Shown: in pieces, positions 51,686 to 60,615 of the stretch
Numbering within the stretch: the stretch's first letter is position 1
How the letters are laid out: the number at the start of each line of letters is the position of its first letter
From: Agrobacterium tumefaciens
Lineage (GTDB): Bacteria > Pseudomonadota > Alphaproteobacteria > Rhizobiales > Rhizobiaceae
NCBI RefSeq assembly: GCF_013337285.1
Contig: NZ_SUPW01000007.1
Location: forward strand, 124,001 to 188,000
Direction of reading: 5' to 3'
DNA: 64,000 nt
Translations under genes and position numbers: made by a program
The notes under the pieces: generated by a model
The model's input: the letters and a program-made list of their open reading frames with translations, nothing else
Told to the model about the DNA's origin: nothing
The model's database searches: none

Positions 51686-52623
51686 AACTCTCGGCAAACG
51701 CCCTTCGCCTCATCATTCCCGCCGCCTCGCTCGCCTTTCTCCTTGCCGCCGTGTTTTACATGCAGCCGCGCGCCATGAGCTATAACGGCATGAACCTGCT
51801 GTTCAATCTGGCGGTGCCGATCGCACTTGCCACCATTGCGCAGATGCTGATCATGTCCGTCAACGATCTCGACCTGTCGATGGGCACTTTCGTCAGTTTC
51901 TGCGCCTGTGTCACCGCCACCTTCCTGCAGACGACGCCGCTTCTCGGCATTGCGATTTTCGCCGGTGCAATTGCGGTGTATGCCGCAATGGGAGCAATCA
52001 TTCATATCCGCGCCCTGCCCTCCATCGTGGTCACGCTTGGCATGAGCTTCGTCTGGGGTGGCCTTGCCGTCCTCATCCTGCCCTCGCCGGGTGGTCAGGC
52101 TCCCGCCTTCATCCGGGCGCTGATGACGGCGAAACCGCCGCTGGTGCCGATCGCCATCGTCGCCAGCATCCTGATCGCGGTCGTTGCCCATTACATCGTC
52201 ATGCGCTCCTCCTTCGGCGTTTTGATGCGCGGTGTCGGCGGCAACTTCCGCTCCGTCGAGCGCTCCGGTTGGTCGGTCATCGGCATTCGCGCCGCCACCT
52301 TTGCGCTTGCCGGTTTCTTCGCGGTGCTGTCCGGCATCGCCCTTGTCGGGCTGACGACCGCGGCCGACGCCAATATTGCGCTGCGCTACACGCTGCTGTC
52401 GATTGCGGGTGTCATCCTGGGCGGCGGTGAATTCGTCGGTGGAAGGGTTTCGCCCATCGGCGCTGTCATCGGCGCGCTGACGCTGACGCTTGCCGGCTCT
52501 TTCCTGTCCTTCATGCGCATTTCGCCGGACTGGCAGATCGGCGCGCAGGGCGCGATCCTCATCATTGTGCTTGCCTTGCGCATCCTGCTCAACCGTCTCG
52601 AAAAGCGGGAGAAAAACCAATGA
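51682..52623 (+). CDS. Sugar ABC transporter permease 1
   Basis: A 313-residue inner-membrane protein of the BPD_transp_2 (RbsC-like) family with about eight to ten hydrophobic segments. V-N-D-L-D-L-S-M-G-T-F-V-S-F matches the conserved region (I-D-L-S-V-G) of this family, and G-V-I-L-G-G-G-E-F-V-G-G-R the conserved glycine-rich loop. It is coupled by ATGA overlaps to the ATPase upstream and to the second permease downstream, so the channel is predicted to be a heterodimer. Confidence 0.92.
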   Translation: MKLSANALRLIIPAASLAFLLAAVFYMQPRAMSYNGMNLLFNLAVPIALATIAQMLIMSVNDLDLSMGTFVSFCACVTATFLQTTPLLGIAIFAGAIAVYAAMGAIIHIRALPSIVVTLGMSFVWGGLAVLILPSPGGQAPAFIRALMTAKPPLVPIAIVASILIAVVAHYIVMRSSFGVLMRGVGGNFRSVERSGWSVIGIRAATFALAGFFAVLSGIALVGLTTAADANIALRYTLLSIAGVILGGGEFVGGRVSPIGAVIGALTLTLAGSFLSFMRISPDWQIGAQGAILIIVLALRILLNRLEKREKNQ

Positions 52624-53567
52624 ACGGGCTGTCATCCCTCACGAAAAAACCGTGGATCTGGTCGTTTGCCGCAACGGCTGCGGTGTGGACCGTCACCGTG
52701 CTCTTCACCGGCGGCGCAAGCTCCTTCGGCCTGTCGCATGCGGCACTGACCTTCGCAGCCTTTTCCGTGATTGTCGGCATCGGCCAGATGTTCGTCATCA
52801 CGCTCGGGCCGGGCAATATCGACCTCTGCGTTCCCGCAACGATGACACTATCTGGCACGCTGGCGTTGAAATTCATGGATGTGTCCGATGGTCTCATTCT
52901 GCCCGGACTGCTGATCGCCATCCTGATCGGCATCGCCATCGGCATCGGCAATTATGCGCTGATCAAGCTCTTACGCATCCCGCCGATCATCGCGACGCTG
53001 TCCATGAGCTTCATCGTGCAATCCATCGCCATCTGGTCGAACCGCGGCCTGCGCATCAAGCCGCCGGAAACATTGGCCACTTTCGCCATCTCCAGCTCTT
53101 TCGGCATTCCGAACGTCGCACTCGTGGCGCTTCTCCTCTCGGTCGTCGCCTGGCTGCTGCTCGACCGCACATTTTACGGCCGCTGGATTTCCGCCATCGG
53201 CCAGAGCACCTTTGCCGCCCGCATGACCGGCATTCCCGTGGATGGCGCCCGTTTCGTCACCTATGTGCTCTGCGCGGTGCTGGCGGCGATTGCCGGTTAT
53301 CTGCTCGCCAGCTTCTCCGGCGGCGCAGCCCTCAACATGGGCTCGGAATATCTCCTGATGTCCATCGCCGTCGTCGTCATCGGCGGCACGGCGGTGGCGG
53401 GTGGGGATTCCAACGTTCCCGGCATCTGGGGCGCTTCGCTTTTCATGTTCCTGGTGGTCTCGATGCTGAATACCTATGGTTTCGGCGCCGGCATCCGCCT
53501 CATCCTCACCGGCCTTATCATCATCTCCGTCATTCTTCTGGCAAGCGGCCCCAAGGCCACGCGCTGA
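52620..53567 (+). CDS. Sugar ABC transporter permease 2
   Basis: A second RbsC-like permease, 315 residues, with similar topology. Conserved segments: V-I-T-L-G-P-G-N-I-D-L-C-V (equivalent of the I-D-L-S motif, with a Cys for Ser), I-A-T-L-S-M-S-F-I-V-Q-S and V-V-I-G-G-T-A-V-A-G-G-D. Overlaps permease 1 by 4 bp. The lactonase gene follows after 34 bp. Confidence 0.92.
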   Translation: MNGLSSLTKKPWIWSFAATAAVWTVTVLFTGGASSFGLSHAALTFAAFSVIVGIGQMFVITLGPGNIDLCVPATMTLSGTLALKFMDVSDGLILPGLLIAILIGIAIGIGNYALIKLLRIPPIIATLSMSFIVQSIAIWSNRGLRIKPPETLATFAISSSFGIPNVALVALLLSVVAWLLLDRTFYGRWISAIGQSTFAARMTGIPVDGARFVTYVLCAVLAAIAGYLLASFSGGAALNMGSEYLLMSIAVVVIGGTAVAGGDSNVPGIWGASLFMFLVVSMLNTYGFGAGIRLILTGLIIISVILLASGPKATR

Positions 53568-53601
53568 CCCCAAACAACAAGCCCACAAGCGGACCACGCT
53601 C

Positions 53602-54522
53602 ATGACCACAGACAAGACCTCCCCTTACGAAATCCACGATGACCGCTTCCGCCATCTGATCGTCGGAAATGCCGAGCTGGAAGAGCTTTATTCCGGCTGC
53701 CGCTGGGCCGAAGGGCCGGTGTGGTTTGCCGATTTGAACTGCCTGCTGTTCAGCGATATTCCCAATGAACGCATGTTGCGCTGGGTGCCGGATGGCGGCG
53801 TCTCCGTGTTCCGCCACCCCTCCAACTTCACCAATGGCAACACGCGCGACCGGCAGGGACGGCTGGTTTCCTGCGAACATGGCGGCCGCCGCGTTACCCG
53901 TACCGAGGTCGATGGTTCGATCACGGTTCTCGCCGACGGCTATGGCGGCAAGCGGCTCAATTCGCCCAACGATGTGGTGGTGAAGTCCGATGGCAGCATC
54001 TGGTTCACCGACCCCACCTACGGCATCCTCTCCGACTATGAGGGCTACAAGGCCGAGCCGGAGCAGAAGACGCGCAATGTCTACCGGCTCGATCCCGCAA
54101 CCGGAAAGATCGACGTCGCCATTGACGACTTCGTACAGCCGAACGGCCTTGCCTTTTCGCCTGATGAAACAAAGCTCTATATCGCCGACAGTTCCTACAG
54201 CCACGATGTCTCCCGTCCGCGCCATATCCGCGTCTTCGACGTGGTGGACGGCGTGAAGCTCGCCAACGGCCGGGAATTCTGTAATCTCGACAACGGCTTG
54301 CCGGATGGTTTCCGTCTGGATACGGCCGGCAATCTCTGGACCAGCGCCGGTGATGGCGTTCACTGCTTTGCGCCCGATGGCACGCTCATCGGCAAGATCA
54401 AGGTGCCGCAGACGGTGGCGAACCTTACCTTCGGCGGTCCCAAAAAGAACCGCCTGTTCATCACCGCGACGAAATCGCTCTATTCGGTGTATGTGGCCGC
54501 AACCGGTGCGCAGATACCGTGA
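53602..54522 (+). CDS. SMP-30/gluconolactonase family protein
   Basis: A 306-residue beta-propeller hydrolase. Family marks: G-C-R-W-A-E-G-P-V-W-F (the metal-ligand Glu), L-N-S-P-N-D-V-V-V-K-S-D-G-S-I-W-F-T-D-P (metal-ligand Asn), V-Q-P-N-G-L-A-F-S-P-D-E and I-A-D-S-S (metal-ligand Asp). These enzymes hydrolyse sugar lactones such as gluconolactone. Its location as the last gene of the sugar transporter operon suggests that the imported sugar or its oxidation product is a lactone or is oxidised to one. The ATG at 53602 is chosen over the open frame inside the permease gene. Confidence 0.88.
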   Translation: MTTDKTSPYEIHDDRFRHLIVGNAELEELYSGCRWAEGPVWFADLNCLLFSDIPNERMLRWVPDGGVSVFRHPSNFTNGNTRDRQGRLVSCEHGGRRVTRTEVDGSITVLADGYGGKRLNSPNDVVVKSDGSIWFTDPTYGILSDYEGYKAEPEQKTRNVYRLDPATGKIDVAIDDFVQPNGLAFSPDETKLYIADSSYSHDVSRPRHIRVFDVVDGVKLANGREFCNLDNGLPDGFRLDTAGNLWTSAGDGVHCFAPDGTLIGKIKVPQTVANLTFGGPKKNRLFITATKSLYSVYVAATGAQIP

Positions 54523-54592
54523 GGCGCTAAAAACCGTAAGACGTGGGGTGGAAGGAACTGGCAAGACGGCTTCACCGCGCTATAAAAGCGGT

Positions 54593-55183
54593 ATGAACGA
54601 CGATTCCGGTCCCTTTTTCACCGACGATATGGCACTGGATGGCGAAACCCCGGCCATCGAACCCAGCAGCCGGATGCTGTCATGGGCGCGCAATTCCGCT
54701 CTCTATCGGCTGGGGCAGCGCATGATGACGGAACAGCAGCTGCGCGACGCGATCACGCGCAAGGCGCGGGAAAAATTCGTTGATATCAACACCGCACAGG
54801 CAAAGGCACTCGGCGAATTCGCCGTGACCTTCGCCTATGGCATCAAGGCGCTTGATGATACCGCCTATGCGGAAATTGCCGTGCGGAGCGGCCAGCGCAG
54901 CGGCAAATCGAAACGCGGGCTGGCGCAGAAACTGCAGATCAAGGGCATCACCCGGGAAACGGCGACGGCCGCGTTGCAGGAGACCAACGATCTGGTCGCC
55001 GCCGTCATCTTTGCGCGCAAGCGCGCCTTCGGGCCGTTTCGCCGTGTCGAACTCGACGAGAAACGAAAGGGTAAGGAGTTTTCCGCCTTCGCCCGCAATG
55101 GCTTCGGCTTCGAGATCGGCGCGAAGGTTATGGCGATGACCTTCGAAGAGGCGGAAGAGATAATCGCGGAAGCACCGCTCTGA
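54593..55183 (+). CDS. recX: RecX-family regulatory protein
   Basis: A 196-residue protein with the RecX helical repeats: A-L-Y-R-L-G-Q-R-M-M-T-E-Q-Q-L-R (about residues 37-52), L-D-D-T-A-Y-A-E-I-A-V-R-S-G and R-G-L-A-Q-K-L-Q-I-K-G-I. RecX binds RecA filaments and limits recombinase activity. In many bacteria recX follows recA, but here recA is not adjacent. The C-terminal part is longer than in enteric RecX, with G-P-F-R-R-V-E and a final acidic helix. Convergent with the cytochrome gene, 3 bp apart. Confidence 0.82.
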   Translation: MNDDSGPFFTDDMALDGETPAIEPSSRMLSWARNSALYRLGQRMMTEQQLRDAITRKAREKFVDINTAQAKALGEFAVTFAYGIKALDDTAYAEIAVRSGQRSGKSKRGLAQKLQIKGITRETATAALQETNDLVAAVIFARKRAFGPFRRVELDEKRKGKEFSAFARNGFGFEIGAKVMAMTFEEAEEIIAEAPL

Positions 55184-55186
55184 CGA

Positions 55187-55582
55187 TTACTGCGGCAGGG
55201 GATGCGTTTTCAGATAGGCGATCAGGTCCGTTATATCGGTTTCGCTCCACAGCCCGAAAAAGCGCATCGCATTTCCCGGGATCGCCTTCTTCGGGCTGGC
55301 GATGAATTTCTGCAGTTCGTCTTCCGTCCAGACCCGGCCAGCCGCGCCGGCATCCTTCAACGCCTGCGAATAATGGCCGTAATCGGCCACCGAAGCCATC
55401 GGCCTGCCGACCACACCCATCAGATGCGGACCCATGCGGGTGCGCGGCGTATCGGCACTGTGGCAGGTGGAACAGCGGCTGAAAACCTTTTCCCCATGCG
55501 CCGCATCGCCTTCGGCAAAGGCGCTCGCCGCAAGAAGGGAAAACACGGTCGCTGCCGCAATATATCTGGATACGGAAATCAT
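55187..55582 (-). CDS. Class I cytochrome c, periplasmic
   Basis: A 131-residue c-type cytochrome with a signal peptide (residues 1-23, ending A-S-A-F-A) and one heme site C-S-T-C-H (Cys37, Cys40, His41). The Met ligand is likely in I-P-G-N-A-M-R-F-F. R-T-R-M-G-P-H-L-M-G-V-V-G-R resembles mitochondrial-type cytochrome c2/c556-like loops. It is a soluble periplasmic electron carrier; the partner is unknown. The ATG at 55582 is chosen for the signal peptide; the frame continues upstream without homology. Confidence 0.9.
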   Translation of the reverse strand: MISVSRYIAAATVFSLLAASAFAEGDAAHGEKVFSRCSTCHSADTPRTRMGPHLMGVVGRPMASVADYGHYSQALKDAGAAGRVWTEDELQKFIASPKKAIPGNAMRFFGLWSETDITDLIAYLKTHPLPQ

Positions 55583-55679
55583 GGCCCGGATAATACAACG
55601 CCCTCCCCGTCTGACAACGAAGAGGGCGTGTTTTGACATGCGACAGAATGCCCGGTCAAAGCACCGGGCGCTTTGCCAG

Positions 55680-56207
55680 TCAGTTCATGGCCGTCAGCGT
55701 AACCGAGGTGCCGGTGGCAGCAAGGTTGAGGCCGACCTGGCCCGTCACGCTGACCGTCTGCAGCTGGATGGAGCCGGAGGTGCCACCGACCAGGATGTTG
55801 GTACCGACACCGAGACCGACGGTCACTTCAGCCGTGGCGCCCTGATAAAGGCCGCCGAGCGAACCGCGGTGGTAACCAGCTGTCGGGGCAAACACGGCCC
55901 AGACGAGACGGCCCTGCGTGGTGAAACCAAGATCAACGCCCATCTTGCGGATCGCGCCGGTGTAATGGTCGGTGCGGCGTGCGCCCATGGTGGACTGGAA
56001 GGTGCAATCCAGTTCCTTGGCGGAGCCGATCACGTAACCGACGCCACCGCCGATATCGCAGCTCAGATAACCGATCTTGACGCCGTTGCGCTCGTCCTGC
56101 TCCTGCGGAGCGGGTTCATATCTCGCAAGGTCGGCAGCCAGTGCGGATGCAGCCCCACCGAGGCCCATCGTCATTGCGGCAAAAGTTACGGCAACAGCCT
56201 TTTTCAT
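55680..56207 (-). CDS. DUF992 family secreted protein
   Basis: A 175-residue protein with a signal peptide (residues 1-25, A-A-S-A-L-A-A-D). The mature region has the DUF992 features K-I-G-Y-L-S-C-D-I-G-G-G-V-G-Y-V-I-G-S-A-K and C-T-F, then repeated Gly/Val-rich strands (G-A-T-A-E-V-T-V-G-L-G-V-G-T-N-I-L-V-G-G). It looks like a small beta-rich periplasmic or outer-membrane-associated protein. Function unknown; the family is largely confined to Rhizobiales. It lies alone, in the same orientation as the fhu genes. Confidence 0.9.
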   Translation of the reverse strand: MKKAVAVTFAAMTMGLGGAASALAADLARYEPAPQEQDERNGVKIGYLSCDIGGGVGYVIGSAKELDCTFQSTMGARRTDHYTGAIRKMGVDLGFTTQGRLVWAVFAPTAGYHRGSLGGLYQGATAEVTVGLGVGTNILVGGTSGSIQLQTVSVTGQVGLNLAATGTSVTLTAMN

Positions 56208-56455
56208 CTTATTTTCTCCTGTTTTAGTCCTACCCGCAGCAGCCCTTCTTGCCCTCTCCGGATATTGAATTCCGCACTGTTAACGTTTGTTCCCTGAAAT
56301 CGATCCAAAACAACTTAATTGGATGCAAGGAAAGCAAAACAGTTAACAATGTCTAATCGCGGTAGGGTGCCATTAAGACATTGTTAGGGCGGAAAATGCG
56401 TTGAAAATTACTGTCAACAACAAGCGCTTCCGGGCGTTGTTTTGCTGCAACAAAC

Positions 56456-57265
56456 TCAAAGCGGCAGGGCGACGGGAAAGCCGGTGGCGGCATGCGTCAT
56501 GACATCCATGCGCACCCCATAGATGCGCTCCAGCGTCTCCGGCGTCATGATCTCCTGTGGGGTTCCCCTGGCAATCAGATTGCCGGAATGCAGGGCGACG
56601 ATCTCGTCGCAGAAGCGGGCCGCCATGTTGACATCGTGCAGCACAACGATGACGCCGAGACCCTTCTCGCGCGACAGTCTCTGCACCAGCGACAACACTT
56701 CGATCTGATGTGCCAGATCGAGCGCCGATATCGGTTCGTCCAGCAGCAGGCTTTCGGCATTCTGGGCCACCAGCATGGCAAGCCATACGCGCTGGCGCTC
56801 GCCACCGGAAAGCGTGTCCACCAGCCGGTCGCGGAAGGCCACGGTGTCGGTCAGCTCGATAGCCTCGTCCACCTTCTCCTGATCCGCCTTGGTGAACTGG
56901 CCTAGCGCGCCATGCCAGGGATAACGGCCGAGCGCCACCAGTTCCTTGGCCAGCATGCCGGAGGCGGCCGGCGTATATTGCGGCAGATAGGCGAGTTTTC
57001 GCGCAAATTCCCGGTTGCCCCAGGCGCCCAGCGCCTTTCCTTCAAACGACACACTACCCGCCGTCGGCTCCTGAATCCGCGCCAGAATCTTGAGCAGCGT
57101 CGATTTTCCCGAACCATTATGACCGATCAGGCCGATGGTCTTGCCGGTCGCAAAACTTGCCGTCAGCGGCTGCAGCAATGTTCGGCCGGGCACCTCCATC
57201 GTCACCCCATCCAGTGAAAAAAGCGGGGTATCGTCGTAGTCGGCGGCAAATGCTGCCTCACCCAT
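56456..57265 (-). CDS. fhuC: Ferric-hydroxamate ABC transporter ATP-binding protein
   Basis: A 269-residue ATPase: Walker A G-L-I-G-H-N-G-S-G-K-S-T (Lys54), Q-loop L-P-Q-Y-T, signature L-S-G-G-E-R-Q-R, Walker B L-L-L-D-E-P-I-S-A-L-D and switch His in V-V-L-H-D-V-N-M-A. This is the FepC/FhuC pattern for iron-siderophore import. The gene is the last of fhuD-fhuB-fhuC, 30 bp after fhuB. The fused double-length FhuB next to it argues for the hydroxamate (FhuCDB) system. Confidence 0.92.
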   Translation of the reverse strand: MGEAAFAADYDDTPLFSLDGVTMEVPGRTLLQPLTASFATGKTIGLIGHNGSGKSTLLKILARIQEPTAGSVSFEGKALGAWGNREFARKLAYLPQYTPAASGMLAKELVALGRYPWHGALGQFTKADQEKVDEAIELTDTVAFRDRLVDTLSGGERQRVWLAMLVAQNAESLLLDEPISALDLAHQIEVLSLVQRLSREKGLGVIVVLHDVNMAARFCDEIVALHSGNLIARGTPQEIMTPETLERIYGVRMDVMTHAATGFPVALPL

Positions 57266-57295
57266 GGTTTTTATCTCCGTAAATGCCCAGACACA

Positions 57296-59263
57296 TCATT
57301 GGCGCCTGCCTGAAAGCCAGATCAGGTAAGGCGCGCCGGCCAGAGCCGCAAAAAGCCCGAGCGGCAACTCATAGGGAAAGGTGACCGTTCGCGCCCCGAG
57401 ATCGGAAAGCGCCATCAGCACCGCTCCGAAAAGGAAAGAAGCGAACAGATGATCGCGCGGCGTGGTGAAGCCGGCGCGAAGCGCGATATGCGGCGCCATC
57501 AGCCCGACGAAACTCAAGGGACCGACAAGCAACGAGGCTGCCCCGGTGGCGATGCCGGCCACCGCGATAACGGCAATGCGTGCGAGACTGAGCGGCAGCC
57601 CGAGGGAAAGCGGCACATCCCGGCCGAGCGGCAGGATTGTCAGCCAGCGTGTCACCGACAGCGCACCTGAAAGCAGAACGACGGAAAGCACGGCAAGAAA
57701 AATCGCCGAAGCGGGCGTCGCCGTCGAACCCGAACCGCTGAGCCAGGCGAGAATCTGCCATGCACGCTGGTCACCAATGGCAAGCAGGGCCGAAAGCACC
57801 GCCGAGCAAAGCGAACTGACGGCAATACCGGCAAGCAGTATTTTTTCCGGCGCCAGATATCGGCGCACCGCAAAGAACAGCACGAGGGTCATGACCGCCG
57901 CCGAGCCGATGCCGGCACCCGCGAACAATTCAAAGAGGCCTGCGGCCGGAAAAATCGTGATGGCGGCGGCAAAACCGAGGCCGGCGCCGCCGCTGACGCC
58001 GATTACCTCCGGGCTTGCCATGGGATTGCCGGTAAGCCGTTGAAGAAGTGCGCCGGCCATGGCCAGCAGACCGCCGGCAGCGCTGGCCGCCACCAGCCGC
58101 GGCCAGCGGAAAGGCAGAAGGCTTTGCAGGTCACCGGCACCCAGCACCGTCCAGCCATCCGGGCCTTTGCCAATGGCCAGCGCTGCAAAGATCAGCACAG
58201 CCATGATGACGAGCACCGGCAGCAGTGCGGCAAGCCGGCGTCTTGCCGCAACATCGCCGCCTTCGCTGCGGTGGACATCGGTCGGTCGGATTTTCGGCAA
58301 CAGCCACAGAAGCAGCGGTCCGCCGATCAGCGCCGTTACCGCACCCGTGGGGAAAACTTCGGCCGTCGTGCTTGCCAGAAGCTGAACGAGACCATCACAG
58401 AACCAGAGCAGCAGCCCGCCCAGCAGTGGTGAAACCATGAGCACGGCGGATGACCGCCGCACGCCGAGTGCCCGGGTGAGCGCCGGTGCGGCAAGGCCGA
58501 TGAAACTGACGAGGCCGACCGCGGCGGCAACGAAGGCGGCCAGCGCGACCGCAACGGCCGCGACCGCCAGCCTGATCGAAAACAGCGATACGCCGAGCGA
58601 TCGAGCGCCGGCATCGCCAAGACCGAGAACCGTCAATGGCCTTATCAGCAAACCGGTCAGCACAAGGCCGGCGAGGAGCTGGAAGGCGAGAGAAAAGGCA
58701 TTCGACCAGTCCTGCTGGCTGAGCGAGCCGCCGTTCCAGACGACAAGTGACATCAGATATTCGCCCTGCGCCAACGTCAGTGCGGCGGAGACGGAAGCAG
58801 CCGTGATGCCGACCAGAAGCCCTGATACCACCATGGTCACCGGCTCGAAGGACCGCCGCCAGCCGAGAAGGAAGACAATGCCGGCGGCAACGGCAGCGCC
58901 AGTGAGCGCCACCAATGCGCGGTTGCCATCCAGTACCGAGGGAAAGAACAGGGTTGCGATGACGATGGCCAGCTGCGCGCCGGCGGAAATGCCGAGGGTG
59001 GACGGATCGGCAATCGGATTGCGCAGCAATTGCTGGAAAAGCGCACCCGACAGGCCGAGCATCGCGCCCGCGAGAATGGCGACAGCTGCCCGCGGCATCA
59101 GGCTGAAGGCGAAAATCACCTGATCCATCGACAGCTTGGCAGCATCGAACGGCAGGCCGGGCCATGCGCTGAAAGGTAGCCGCTGCAAGCCGGCATGCAG
59201 GGAAAGCCCGCAGGCCACAACAAATAAAAGCCCGAAGAAAAGCTGGAGAGGCCGCGTCGTCAC
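57296..59263 (-). CDS. fhuB: Ferric-hydroxamate ABC permease FhuB, fused double permease
   Basis: A 655-residue membrane protein composed of two homologous FecCD-type permease halves, as in E. coli FhuB. Half one has R-A-A-V-A-I-L-A-G-A-M-L-G-L-S-G-A, L-R-N-P-I-A-D-P-S-T-L-G-I-S-A-G; half two repeats it as G-A-L-L-Q-R-L-T-G-N-P-M-A-S-P-E-V-I-G-V-S-G-G. Together they make about 20 transmembrane helices. It overlaps fhuD by 4 bp. All of this indicates import of ferric hydroxamates such as ferrichrome. Confidence 0.95.
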   Translation of the reverse strand: MTTRPLQLFFGLLFVVACGLSLHAGLQRLPFSAWPGLPFDAAKLSMDQVIFAFSLMPRAAVAILAGAMLGLSGALFQQLLRNPIADPSTLGISAGAQLAIVIATLFFPSVLDGNRALVALTGAAVAAGIVFLLGWRRSFEPVTMVVSGLLVGITAASVSAALTLAQGEYLMSLVVWNGGSLSQQDWSNAFSLAFQLLAGLVLTGLLIRPLTVLGLGDAGARSLGVSLFSIRLAVAAVAVALAAFVAAAVGLVSFIGLAAPALTRALGVRRSSAVLMVSPLLGGLLLWFCDGLVQLLASTTAEVFPTGAVTALIGGPLLLWLLPKIRPTDVHRSEGGDVAARRRLAALLPVLVIMAVLIFAALAIGKGPDGWTVLGAGDLQSLLPFRWPRLVAASAAGGLLAMAGALLQRLTGNPMASPEVIGVSGGAGLGFAAAITIFPAAGLFELFAGAGIGSAAVMTLVLFFAVRRYLAPEKILLAGIAVSSLCSAVLSALLAIGDQRAWQILAWLSGSGSTATPASAIFLAVLSVVLLSGALSVTRWLTILPLGRDVPLSLGLPLSLARIAVIAVAGIATGAASLLVGPLSFVGLMAPHIALRAGFTTPRDHLFASFLFGAVLMALSDLGARTVTFPYELPLGLFAALAGAPYLIWLSGRRQ

Positions 59264-60162
59264 AGAACTTCTCCCTGCGCCGTCAAAGCCTCGGTCAGAA
59301 GCCGCGCAAAACGCATGCCGGCGGTGATGCCGCCATAGGGGCTGACATTGCCGAGCGTGACCACCCGGTTTTCCCGCACGGCCGGAAGGGCCTGCCAGAT
59401 GGCGCTGTTGCGCAGGCTCTGACGAGCCTCCACCGGAATATCGGAGACAATGACGATACGCGCCTCCGGCGAAGTGGCAAGATTTTCAAGCGGCACCGGC
59501 GCCGCGAAGGTGAATTGCGACCGGTCCACCCAGGCATTGGCCAGCCCCAGCCGGCCAAGGACATCCCCGAACATGCTGTCCGCACCAAAAGCGCGAAAAT
59601 GCCGGGCGTCACCGATGTTGATCACATAGGTCGGCCGCGCGGAAAAACCGGCAAGGCGGATCCGCATGGCGTGCAGCGCGGCGTCCGTCTCGCTCAGAAC
59701 CCTGCGCGCCTCATCGACCCGGACGAGCTTCTCGCCAAGAGCCGAGACCGCTGCGAGCGCCTTTTCGAAAGGTGGCTCGCCCTGCACGTAAAAGGGCAGC
59801 GAGAAGACCGGCGCAATCGCTTCCAGCCTGCCGGTATAACGTGTGTAGAAAGGCGAAATCAGAATGAGATCCGGCCGGGTCAATTGCAGCAGCTCGAAAT
59901 TCGGCGCGCCGCGCAGACCGAGATCAGCAACGCTTTCAGGGATTTCCGGCTCGACCGCACCGACCCTGAACTGGATGAGCTCGGTTGCCGCCACCGGCAT
60001 GACGCCGAGCGCCACGGAGGTTTCGAGCATGGCCCAGTCGATAGCGGCGATGCGTGGTGTCACCGCCGCCCGCGCCTTGCCTGCAAGAGCCGAAGCGGCA
60101 AGTAACCCGAGAAATTCCCGCCGCCCCCAAAAGGGAGGCACCCATCGATCCTTGCGCGTCAT
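59260..60162 (-). CDS. fhuD: Ferric-hydroxamate-binding protein FhuD
   Basis: A 300-residue class III periplasmic binding protein. The N-terminus carries a twin-arginine-type signal, G-R-R-E-F-L-G-L-L-A-A-S-A-L-A, suggesting Tat export. The mature part has R-I-A-A-I-D-W-A-M-L-E-T (TroA/FhuD opening), L-T-R-P-D-L-I-L-I-S-P-F-Y and the final G-N-V-S-P-Y-G-G-I-T-A-G-M-R-F-A typical of FhuD. It is the first intact gene of the operon. The receptor gene that should accompany it is reduced to a remnant 28 bp upstream. Confidence 0.92.
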   Translation of the reverse strand: MTRKDRWVPPFWGRREFLGLLAASALAGKARAAVTPRIAAIDWAMLETSVALGVMPVAATELIQFRVGAVEPEIPESVADLGLRGAPNFELLQLTRPDLILISPFYTRYTGRLEAIAPVFSLPFYVQGEPPFEKALAAVSALGEKLVRVDEARRVLSETDAALHAMRIRLAGFSARPTYVINIGDARHFRAFGADSMFGDVLGRLGLANAWVDRSQFTFAAPVPLENLATSPEARIVIVSDIPVEARQSLRNSAIWQALPAVRENRVVTLGNVSPYGGITAGMRFARLLTEALTAQGEVL

Positions 60163-60189
60163 GCCCCTGCTGCTTCACTTGATATGACA

Positions 60190-60483
60190 TCACCAACGAT
60201 AGGTCAGCTTGCCCACAACCGTTCTTCCGTCACCGTAATAGCATCCGAAAGTGGAGCAACTAGAAATATATTCTTTATCAGTCAAGTTTTACGCGAAGAG
60301 CGAAGCGCGGTAGTCGCTCTTCTCGTAGTGCATACCGAGATCGAGGAGGGAGAGGCCCTTCATCTCCGCGGCGTGGGCGGCATCGTGGTAACGCTTTCCG
60401 ACATAACGGAGACCGCCGCCGATACCGAAGCCCTCCAGCGCCGAATAGCAATACGCACGGTAACGCCAACCACATGAGGCTAC
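60190..60483 (-). pseudogene. C-terminal remnant of a TonB-dependent siderophore receptor (FhuA-like)
   Basis: On the minus strand, one frame from about 60483 to the TGA at 60190-60192 reads as the end of a siderophore receptor: A-L-E-G-F-G-I-G-G-G-L-R-Y-V-G-K-R-Y, then L-S-L-L-D-L-G-M-H-Y, N-L-T-D-K-E-Y, a C-x6-C pair and Y-G-D-G-R-T-V-V-G-K-L-T-Y-R-W at the very end, the classic barrel terminus with final aromatic residue. It is interrupted by an in-frame TAA at 60289-60291, directly before N-L-T-D-K-E-Y. Nothing recognisable continues beyond about 60483; the plug and most of the barrel (about 600 residues) are gone. It stands at the position where fhuA would precede fhuD. Confidence 0.85.
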
Positions 60484-60615
60484 AGAAAAATACCGGTCTT
60501 TCGGAGAAGCCGGTTGCGGGAAGAAATGCCCGCCACAAATATATCGTCCCCGCTTGTCCCCGCTGCCCAGATTCGTCGCATACTCACGGCAGATTTCGAT
60601 TTACGGGAGACAGCA

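Noticed and set aside
55648-55668. Hairpin GCCCGGT-N6-ACCGGGC after the DUF992 gene
   Set aside because: A perfect 7-bp stem but no T-run on the minus strand; not enough for a terminator call.
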